64,000 nucleotides of DNA, from assembly GCF_000426565.1 (NCBI RefSeq), contig NZ_AUFP01000005.1, forward strand, positions 124,001-188,000, given 5' to 3'. The notes under the pieces are model-generated. The model saw only the letters and a list, made by a program, of their open reading frames with translations, was not told where the DNA came from and did not search any database. The stretch comes from Segatella albensis DSM 11370 = JCM 12258. GTDB lineage: Bacteria; Bacteroidota; Bacteroidia; Bacteroidales; Bacteroidaceae. The position numbers were made by a program, and so were the translations under genes. This document shows, piece by piece, positions 16,711 to 23,725 of this stretch (the stretch's first letter is position 1; every line of letters starts with the position of its first letter).

Positions 16711-17379
16711 ATGGAAGGTTCAATATATCAGATACTACAGACAAGTCCTCTCTTCGAAGGTTTTTCTGCTCGTGAAATCGAAGAGATGCTGAGTTCTACG
16801 GAATACAGGATCGTGGAATATCCCGCCAAGGAAATCTATACGTTGGCCGGATTACCTTGTCGCTATGCCGACTTCATCCTCAGCGGAGAACTAATATCCA
16901 GGATGACGGGATTGTCGGGCAAGCAAGTTCAGATAGACCGTCTGAAGGCTTGTATGCTGATAGCTCCCGCCTTTATCTTCGCCGAGAATAATGCGATGCC
17001 CGTAAGCGTGGAGACGGCCAAACCGACAACGATTCTGCGCATGAAGCCATCGGAGTTGAAACGACTTATCGATGAAAACGAACATTTGCGCATGAATTTC
17101 ATTCGTAGACTCTCCTCCATTGACGTTTTCCTCACCCAAAAGCTCCGTATGCTGTCGCTCTTCACGGTACGCGAGAAGGTGGCTTATTTTCTCATCAAGG
17201 CCGCCAAAGAGCAGCAAAGTCGCATCATCAAACTAGACAAGAGCAGACAAGAACTGGCTGACATGTTCGGTATACAGAAGTTCTCGCTTCTGCGTTGTCT
17301 GTCGGAATTCGAAGCTAACGGAGCTATCAAAATCGATGGGAAAATGATTACGATCCTCAACTCCGACAAAATGAAATAA
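16711..17379 (+). CDS. hcpR: Crp/Fnr family regulator, probable HcpR
   Basis: 222 residues from ATG 16711 (a GTG at 16669 and an ATG at 16678 would add 14 or 11 residues; the family usually begins close to IYQILQTSPLFEGFS). Residues 1-120 are a cyclic-nucleotide-binding-like beta-roll sensor; SAREIEEMLSS and TILRMKPSELKRL are typical. Residues 145-222 hold the winged helix with the recognition region RQELADMFGIQKFSLLRCLS. No Fnr-type N-terminal cysteines are present, which agrees with haem- or NO-sensing HcpR rather than an oxygen-sensing Fnr. Its position after hcp and the palindrome in the hcp promoter support control of hcp. Confidence 0.85.
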   Translation: MEGSIYQILQTSPLFEGFSAREIEEMLSSTEYRIVEYPAKEIYTLAGLPCRYADFILSGELISRMTGLSGKQVQIDRLKACMLIAPAFIFAENNAMPVSVETAKPTTILRMKPSELKRLIDENEHLRMNFIRRLSSIDVFLTQKLRMLSLFTVREKVAYFLIKAAKEQQSRIIKLDKSRQELADMFGIQKFSLLRCLSEFEANGAIKIDGKMITILNSDKMK

Positions 17380-17818
17380 ACTTCGAAACATCACCCTATT
17401 GTTGAACAAAGCATTGATTATCAAGAAATTATATAGATTCTATAAATATAACATCACAGCTACATCTTCTCCTATGATGCCAAAACTCGGTAGAGGAACT
17501 GATACTGTTCACGCCAGGTACGCATCATCCTCGAACATTTTAGGCAAACCTTAACGTATTTATTATCAGGAGGTCATGTACAATATTGCACAATAACGTA
17601 TCACAACGCATCATCGCTATTTCAGGATGTTGTATCTTTGCAATCGTAATCCTGAAGGACGGAATGTAGCGCTCCCCTGTCCCGAAGGAATCCCAAAGGG
17701 TCGTGAGGAGATGTCCGAATGGGTCGGAGGGATTCCCGAAAACATAGCTTATGACAATTTTATGCTTTTATCTCAAAAATTTGATTTATCTTTGTTCTCA
17801 AATAAAGGAAGGGTTTGT
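17380..17818. other. 439-bp intergenic region with two -7 boxes and repeat-like sequence
   Basis: Two -7 boxes point toward the DUF523 gene: TATCTTTG at 17633-17640 and TATCTTTG at 17787-17794. Between them is a stretch rich in CCCGAAGGAATCCC-like words that resembles part of the repeat at 29091-29141. On the minus strand a 33-codon open stretch (17472-17573) has coding-like composition but no good start. No full-length gene is seen. Confidence 0.5.
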
Positions 17819-18292
17819 ATGAAAATAATCGTTAGCGCATGCCTCCTCGGCGAAAATTGTAAATACAACGGGGGTAACAACAAGGATGAGCGGTTGCTCG
17901 GATTACAGGAAAAACATACTGTGATACCTGTTTGTCCGGAGGTCTTGGGCGGATTACCAACGCCTCGCAAACCAGCCGAAATCGTGAATGGGACAGTATC
18001 TACGGCAGATGGTTTGTCCGTGGATGATGAATTCAGGAAGGGGGCTATGGCAGCCTTCAGAATCGCCAAAGACGAGGCCGTGGAACTGGCTATCCTTCAG
18101 CCAAGAAGTCCAAGTTGCGGATGTGGAAAAATCTATGATGGCTCTTTCTACGGAAGATTGGTCTCGGGCAATGGCGTATTTGCTCAGATGCTGATAGACA
18201 ACAATATAAGGGTGATTTCTCCTGATGATTTTAAACCTAAGGACGGATTCCTCGAAAAGAAAAACAAAAAAACATATGATACGACAGATTGA
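17819..18292 (+). CDS. DUF523 family protein
   Basis: 157 residues from ATG 17819. The family pattern is clear: SACLLGENCKYNG at residues 6-18, CPEVLGGLPTPRKPAEI at about 41-57 and LQPRSPSCGCGKIYDGSF near 95-112, with conserved cysteines in each block that probably bind a metal or an iron-sulfur cluster. The molecular role of DUF523 is not established. The start is chosen after the -7 box at 17787-17794, so upstream in-frame sequence is excluded. It overlaps the next gene by 17 bp. Confidence 0.88.
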   Translation: MKIIVSACLLGENCKYNGGNNKDERLLGLQEKHTVIPVCPEVLGGLPTPRKPAEIVNGTVSTADGLSVDDEFRKGAMAAFRIAKDEAVELAILQPRSPSCGCGKIYDGSFYGRLVSGNGVFAQMLIDNNIRVISPDDFKPKDGFLEKKNKKTYDTTD

Positions 18293-18689
18293 ATTTCGAC
18301 TTACAGAAAAACGTAGAGGTTGTCATCTCGTCACACGAGAGATCTTGGAGAACCTACCCCATCCTTTACCTAAGATGGGATTGCTCAATCTCTTTGTCAA
18401 ACATACTTCTTGTGCGCTCTCTGTCAACGAAAATGCTGACCCGGATGTGAGGGGTGATATGGAGAAGATCTTGAATCATCTCGTCAAGGAGAATGAACCT
18501 TATTATGATCATGTCCTAGAGGGCGCTGATGATATGCCGGCACATGCCAAGAGTTCGTTGTTTGGCGTAAGTATCACGATTCCTATCACCAATGGCAGAC
18601 TGAATCTGGGCACGTGGCAGGGCATCTATCTCTGTGAATTTCGTAACTATGGTGGACCTCGTAAGGTCGTTGCCACAGTCTATGAATAG
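18276..18689 (+). CDS. yjbQ: YjbQ family protein (UPF0047)
   Basis: 137 residues, full length. Typical motifs are GLLNLFVKHTSCALSVNENA (residues 34-53), with the conserved histidine and threonine, VRGDMEKILNHL, AHAKSSLFGVS, and the terminal LGTWQGIYLCEFR. YjbQ proteins are small trimers with a metal-binding histidine site; some show weak thiamine-phosphate synthase activity, so the true reaction is uncertain. The start overlaps the end of the DUF523 gene, showing translational coupling. A hairpin made of TACCTA/TAGGTA words at 18692-18721 probably ends the transcript and also overlaps the next promoter region. Confidence 0.92.
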   Translation: MIRQIEFRLTEKRRGCHLVTREILENLPHPLPKMGLLNLFVKHTSCALSVNENADPDVRGDMEKILNHLVKENEPYYDHVLEGADDMPAHAKSSLFGVSITIPITNGRLNLGTWQGIYLCEFRNYGGPRKVVATVYE

Positions 18690-18691
18690 TC

Positions 18692-18721
18692 CTTACCTAA
18701 TAATACCTACTTATAGGTAAG
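18692..18721 (+). terminator. possible terminator or operator with three TACCTA/TAGGTA words
   Basis: CTTACCTA (18692-18699) pairs with TAGGTAAG (18714-18721), and a further TACCTA sits between them at 18704-18709. The three 6-base words are spaced exactly 10 bp apart (one helical turn), which looks like a protein-binding array. There is no T-run, so a role as operator is at least as likely as termination. Confidence 0.4.
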
Positions 18722-18776
18722 AACAAGAATCATAAATTTTAGGTATTGTGAGGTTTTCTATTTGATATTACCTTTG
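18714..18776 (+). promoter_or_regulatory. promoter of the chelatase-TonB receptor operon with shared upstream box (type 3 of 3)
   Basis: TAGGTA (18714-18719), 24 bases, TATTG (18744-18748), 20 bases, TACCTTTG (18769-18776). This is the same geometry as the promoters at 7096 and 8238. The leader to ATG 18878 is about 95 nt. Confidence 0.75.
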
Positions 18777-18877
18777 CACTCGCAAACAGGAGTTCCCTCT
18801 CGAGATAAGCTTTTACGCTATCCCCACACGCGAACACTTCGACAAACTGTTTTGGGAAAAGTTTATATATATCAAAT

Positions 18878-19738
18878 ATGAAGACAAAAACTGTATTATT
18901 TATACTCGCCTCGATCATGGTGAGTATACATTTGAATGCTAAAACCGCATTAGTAGTAATCGCCCATGGAGCGCCTTCGCCTCAATGGAACAGACCCGTA
19001 CTTGACCTTGAAAAGCAACTCAATTCTGTTGACATCCCGGGTATCTGTTATAAGCGTGTCGCGTTGATGGAATTCTCACAACCGAATATTTCATCGGTAG
19101 TAAAAGACTGTGAAAAACAAGGTATCGACACGGTATTTGCCCTACCGCTATTTATCGCTCCATCTAGTCATTCTGAGGATGATATTCCTAATATTCTTGG
19201 TTTAAAGTATGATCCAACCGTAAGACAGGCGTTAGCTGAAGAAAACGCTGAATTGGTAAAAAGTAATATTCGTTTTGTCGTAGGACCTGTCTTGATGAGT
19301 TCTGATATTATCGAGAAGACTATGATGGAACGTGTCAAGGAGATGTCGAAAGATGAAAAGAATGAGGGTGTCTTGATTCTCGCTCATGGCGATCCTGACC
19401 GTATCGGTTTCTGGAATTCTCTTCTGAAACGTACAAACGATTTTATTAAGCAGAATTCAAAGATTGATTATGTCGACACAGAATTGATTGGTATGGGACA
19501 GAACTTTGCGAATGATGTTATACCTCTTATCGACAAGGCAAAAAAGTCGAAAAAACGTATCTTGGTACAAGGTATTTATCTGATGTCTAGTGTTGGGGAA
19601 ATGGCAAAATATACTGGTCTTTCCAAGAATGCGGGAGAAAATGTTGTATTTAGCAACTACGGAATTCTCCCTGAATCATCTCAACAAATAATAGACTGGA
19701 TCGTAGAGACTACACAAAACTGGATGAAGACGAAATAA
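18878..19738 (+). CDS. exported CbiX/CbiK-type tetrapyrrole chelatase
   Basis: 286 residues. A signal peptide (residues 1-21, FILASIMVSIHLNA) precedes a class II chelatase fold. His30 in VVIAHGAP and His98 in APSSHSEDDIP match the two metal-holding histidines of CbiX, and a second AHG motif (LILAHGDPD, His170) marks the C-terminal half. Cytoplasmic relatives insert cobalt or iron into sirohydrochlorin; periplasmic relatives such as that of Desulfovibrio have been linked to haem or metal handling. Export, co-transcription with a calycin-like lipoprotein and a TonB receptor, and the iron-type promoter suggest metal removal from or insertion into an imported tetrapyrrole. The direction of the reaction cannot be decided. 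Confidence 0.85.
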   Translation: MKTKTVLFILASIMVSIHLNAKTALVVIAHGAPSPQWNRPVLDLEKQLNSVDIPGICYKRVALMEFSQPNISSVVKDCEKQGIDTVFALPLFIAPSSHSEDDIPNILGLKYDPTVRQALAEENAELVKSNIRFVVGPVLMSSDIIEKTMMERVKEMSKDEKNEGVLILAHGDPDRIGFWNSLLKRTNDFIKQNSKIDYVDTELIGMGQNFANDVIPLIDKAKKSKKRILVQGIYLMSSVGEMAKYTGLSKNAGENVVFSNYGILPESSQQIIDWIVETTQNWMKTK

Positions 19739-19779
19739 TAATATAATAAGGTTTAAATTTTAAGGTAATAAAAAAGACA

Positions 19780-20259
19780 ATGAAAATTTTTAAGAAACTA
19801 TCTGTATGCATGATTGCATTATTGGGAATGGTAGCTATGGCTTCTTGTAGTAGTGATGATGACGAAACCACAGTTGGTGCTGCCAAAGTAGTCGCAGGAA
19901 AATACACTTCAAGTTTAACTTGTAACGTAATGGGACAAGACACGGAATTTAAAGATATTACTGTCTCTATAAAAGCAAAGGATGATGCAACCGTAGATGT
20001 TGAGATAGGCAGTTTCGGTAATCCTCCTATGCAAGTTCCAAGTATTACTATCAAGGATGTAACGATTACTGGACAAGATGGAAACTATACCATTACCAAC
20101 AAAGAATTTAATGGTACCACGGAGAATGGAAAGAAATATTCAGGTGTGCTTACAGGAGGATATACAAGCAACAAGCTTACGCTTAAATTTAATTTACAAT
20201 ATGGTGCCATGCCTATGGCTATGATCAATACCTTTGAAGCATCCAAAAACGCTAAATAA
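19780..20259 (+). CDS. calycin-like beta-barrel lipoprotein
   Basis: 159 residues. Signal peptide with lipobox MASC (lipidated Cys23) followed by SSDDDE, a common export tag for Bacteroidetes surface lipoproteins. The mature part has the pattern of the calycin-like domain: VAGKYTSSLTCNVMGQDTEF, strands of alternating residues, YTITNKEFNGTTENGKKYSG and a final LKFNLQYGAMP. Calycins bind small hydrophobic molecules in a barrel; haem would fit the context but no ligand can be read from the sequence. Its stop codon overlaps the start of the TonB receptor by one base. It could play the part HmuY plays in Porphyromonas, an analogy and not homology. Confidence 0.85.
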   Translation: MKIFKKLSVCMIALLGMVAMASCSSDDDETTVGAAKVVAGKYTSSLTCNVMGQDTEFKDITVSIKAKDDATVDVEIGSFGNPPMQVPSITIKDVTITGQDGNYTITNKEFNGTTENGKKYSGVLTGGYTSNKLTLKFNLQYGAMPMAMINTFEASKNAK

Positions 20260-22192
20260 TGTTCAGAAGAAAGCTTCTCACTTTGGGTGGACTTGCCACG
20301 ACTTATGTACTTATGGCAAGTACACCCGTTGTGCCTGTTAAGAGGGCTAGATTCAATGTGGATAGCGTATTGAATCTAGAACAAGTTGTAGTAACTGCTA
20401 CTCGTACTCCTAAGACGTTAAAGGATGTACCTGTGGTAACGCAGGTGATAGGACTGGATGATATCCAGCGTAGTGATGCGACAAACATTCAGGATTTGCT
20501 CACCAACGAACTTCCTGGATTAGAGTTCTCTTATGCCATGTCACAAGAAACGGCATTAAACATGAATGGTGTGAGCGGAAACGCGATATTATTTCTCGTA
20601 GATGGTGAACGTTTAGCTGGTGAAACCATGGATAATATCGACTATAACCGACTGGACCTCAACAATATTGGTCGTGTAGAAATCGTAAAGGGTGCTGCCT
20701 CTGCCCTTTATGGAGCTAATGCTGTTGGAGGCGTGGTCAACCTGATATCACGTGAAAATACAGAACCGTGGACTGTTAATCTAAATAGTCGGTATTTTTC
20801 AACTGGAAATAATTGGAGAAATGGTATACGGATGAGTTTTAACCAGGGGCAATGGAATTCTCAAACCTGTTTTCAGCAAACTCGTGTGAACACAGTCCGC
20901 CTTACCGATGCTTTTGATACCAAATCTAATCTACAAAATATATGGGGAGGTTGTACCATAAACTTAAAAGAGAGATTGACTTACCGACTATCTGACAGGT
21001 TGAGATTTATTGCACGTGGCAGTTATTTTAATCGCCATAGCAAACGGAGCAATTACATGGATATCTATAAGGATTATAGTACAGGATTACGTTTGCTTTA
21101 CAATTTCTCCAAAGGGGGAAGCTTTGAATTATCGTATGCTTATGATCAATATGATAAGGCTAGGTATGTAAACCGTATCCGCACAAATGATCATGACTAT
21201 AGCAATCGACAGCATGTGGTTCATACTTTACTGAACTTACCATTCAATAGGAATATTCTTACTGTCGGAGCTGACTATCTTAATGATTATCTTACAACAT
21301 ATCAGTTTAAAAATAATGAGGCGAAGAGGCAACAGTCATATGATGCATTCGTACAGTTCGACTACAATCCCACTCAATGGTTCAACATGGTGGCAAGTGT
21401 GCGAAATGATTATTTTTCTGCATCACATTCCGATGCCACTACAGCTCGATTGGCTGCTATGCTGAAGTTGCCGGGATTCTCCATCCGTAGTTCTTATGCT
21501 GGAGGGTTTCGAGCTCCATCATTAAAAGAGATGTACATGAACTTTGATATGGCTGGTATCATGATGATCTACGGTAATGAGAATCTTAAACCTGAGAGGA
21601 GTAACAACTATAATATTTCTTTTGAGCATTATGGACAAACCAAAGGATGGCTTGATGGTAGCTATAGTATGACGTTATTGGGTTATTTAAATATAACAAT
21701 CGAATAACAACTACCGACTTTCCTGGCGATGATAAGGATAATGCGGGAGAAAAATATTGTAACGATGATGGCGTGACAATCTATGGGGTTGACTTTAACG
21801 CTAAATATCATACAAAATCAGGACTTGGTACTGGCATTGCTTACAACTATTTACATGCAAGTGCCAACAGTATCACATCACAATTCTCCCAGCCAAGACC
21901 ACATAGCATGACATGGCATCTTGATTATGAAAAACTGTTCGCAAAAGATTACAGATTATCATCATCGATTTCGGGACGTTATCTTTCTCGTCCTCACTCA
22001 AAAGGAGAAACTAGTAATGCTTATTCTATTTGGAGATTTTCTCTGGCGCTACAAATGAAGAAGGCATATAGGATTACCACCATCGTGGATAATTTGTTTA
22101 ACTATATTCCGAAAACTTACTACTGGAATTCGCCGGCAACAAAGGGAACATCTCTTTCAATTGGTCTTTCTATCGATGTCGACAAGATATAG
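20259..22192 (+). pseudogene. TonB-dependent outer-membrane receptor, interrupted by a one-base frameshift
   Basis: About 644 residues if joined. The first frame (20259-21707) contains the plug: LEQVVVTATRTPKTLKDVPV, then DIQRSDATNIQDLLTNELPG, VDGERLAG and the conserved GAASALYGANAVGGVVNLIS, followed by barrel strands and GGFRAPSLKEMY. At about 21680-21683 (a GGG run) the frame is lost and the old frame stops at 21707. The other frame continues without a break from 21683 through YNNRITTTDFPGDD to a normal barrel end at 22192 (TTIVDNLFNYIP, then SLSIGLSIDV). One base appears missing, from mutation or sequencing error. It resembles BtuB/HmuR-type receptors of haem or corrinoid. There is a weak signal peptide after MFRRK. 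Confidence 0.88.
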
Positions 22193-22221
22193 AAGGAATG
22201 ACACGTGTAATCTATTAAAAT

Positions 22222-22268
22222 AAATCCAACTCAAAAGTACGATACGCTCGCATCTTTAAGTTGGATTT
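22222..22268. terminator. bidirectional terminator between the TonB receptor and the PurF-like gene
   Basis: AAATCCAACT (22222-22231) pairs with AGTTGGATTT (22259-22268), a 10-bp perfect stem with a 27-base loop between convergent genes. Confidence 0.65.
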
Positions 22269-22283
22269 ATATTTCTTTAGGAA

Positions 22284-23708
22284 TTATTCTTCCTTGAGCT
22301 TTTCACAATAGCTGCTACCATCAAAACAATGGGTACAAACCTTGCATTTAGGTAATCCTATACTTTTTATCAAAGTTTCTATCTTATTGAATTTCACAGA
22401 GGTAAGTCCAAGTCGACGACCAATCTCCTCGACCATGCGATTATACTCGTCGCTGCCTGTTGTGGCATACTTCTCCAAATTCTTATTCGGATCACCTTCA
22501 AAGTCGTTGATGATACGACGGGTTATCAGTTCCATATCGCTCTTGCTCGTGGTAAAGCCAATAAATGGGCAACCATAAACCAATGGAGGGCATGAGATTC
22601 GCGCATGTACCTCTTTGGCTCCATAATCGAAGAATGTACGAACGTTGTCGCGAAGTTGGGTACCACGCACAATACTATCATCGCAGAACACAACACGGTT
22701 TCCTTTCAATATAGACCCATTTGGAATCAGCTTCATCTTAGCTACCAGACTGCGACGGCTTTGGTTTCCCGGAGTAAAACTACGTGGCCATGTTGGAGTA
22801 TACTTCAACACGGCTCGCTTATATGGAATGCCATGTCCTTCGGAATAACCTAAGGCTGTACCGACTCCGGAGTCTGGTATGCCACAGACCAAGTCTGCTG
22901 GTGTGTCGTCTTCCTCGCCCATCGCCTTACCATTAGCCTCACGAACAGCCTCAACGTTTATGCCTTCATAGTCGCTCGAAGGGAACCCGTAATATACCCA
23001 GAGGAATGAGCAAATCTGCTCTTTATCGTATGGTTTCTGTAATACTTCGATACCATCAGCACGAAGTTTCACGATTTCTCCAGGACCAACATCTCGTAAA
23101 ACCTTATAATCAAGATTAGGGAAACAAGAACTCTCGCTACTAACAGCATAAGCGCCATCTTTATGGCCAATGACAATCGGCGTACGACCCAGCAAGTCGC
23201 GGGCAGCGATGATGCCGTCTTCTGTAAGCACAAGCATAGAGCATGAACCTTCTATGTGGCGGAATACATTTCTTATGCCGTCCACAAAGTCCTTACCCAT
23301 ATTAATAAGCAAGGCTACCAACTCCGTCTGGTTGATGTTGTTGGCCGACATCTCACTCAGATGGATTTTCTTCTTCATCAGTTCCTCGGAAATACTCTTC
23401 AAATTGGTAATATGAGCAACTGTCACAACAGCATATCTACCGAGGTGGGAATTGATGATGATAGGTTGAGGATCGGTATCGCTTATCACGCCTAATCCGA
23501 TATTGCCCGTAAAGCCATCTATCTCATCTTCAAATCTTGAACGAAAATAATTCCGCTCCAGACTGTGGATAGCTCGACTAAAACCGCGCTCTTTATCAAA
23601 TGTTACCAAACCAGCACGCTTGGTGCCTAAATGTGAATTGTAATCAGTACCGTAATACAAATCATTTACGCAACTTCTTACAGAAATAGTTCCGAAGAAA
23701 CCTCCCAT
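22284..23708 (-). CDS. amidophosphoribosyltransferase (PurF)-like protein without the catalytic N-terminal cysteine
   Basis: 474 residues. It has both PurF domains: an N-terminal Ntn glutaminase fold (YGTDYNSHLGTKRAG, GNIGLGVISDT, NINQTELVALL) and a C-terminal phosphoribosyltransferase fold with the PRPP loop VVFCDDSIVRGTQL at about 343-356. True PurF exposes Cys1 after the initiator methionine; here the sequence reads MGGFFGTIS, so glycine takes that place and glutamine hydrolysis should fail. The C-terminus has CKVCTHCFDGSSYC, a possible metal site. The protein may use free ammonia, act on another substrate or serve as a regulator. It is the last gene of an operon with a TPR protein and a binding lipoprotein. 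Confidence 0.85.
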   Translation of the reverse strand: MGGFFGTISVRSCVNDLYYGTDYNSHLGTKRAGLVTFDKERGFSRAIHSLERNYFRSRFEDEIDGFTGNIGLGVISDTDPQPIIINSHLGRYAVVTVAHITNLKSISEELMKKKIHLSEMSANNINQTELVALLINMGKDFVDGIRNVFRHIEGSCSMLVLTEDGIIAARDLLGRTPIVIGHKDGAYAVSSESSCFPNLDYKVLRDVGPGEIVKLRADGIEVLQKPYDKEQICSFLWVYYGFPSSDYEGINVEAVREANGKAMGEEDDTPADLVCGIPDSGVGTALGYSEGHGIPYKRAVLKYTPTWPRSFTPGNQSRRSLVAKMKLIPNGSILKGNRVVFCDDSIVRGTQLRDNVRTFFDYGAKEVHARISCPPLVYGCPFIGFTTSKSDMELITRRIINDFEGDPNKNLEKYATTGSDEYNRMVEEIGRRLGLTSVKFNKIETLIKSIGLPKCKVCTHCFDGSSYCEKLKEE

Positions 23709-23725
23709 TGTGTTAATTTATTTAA

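Noticed and set aside
17627..17818. Upstream extension of the DUF523 gene
   Set aside because: Two -7 boxes lie in this stretch and the family begins at the MKIIVSACLLG motif.
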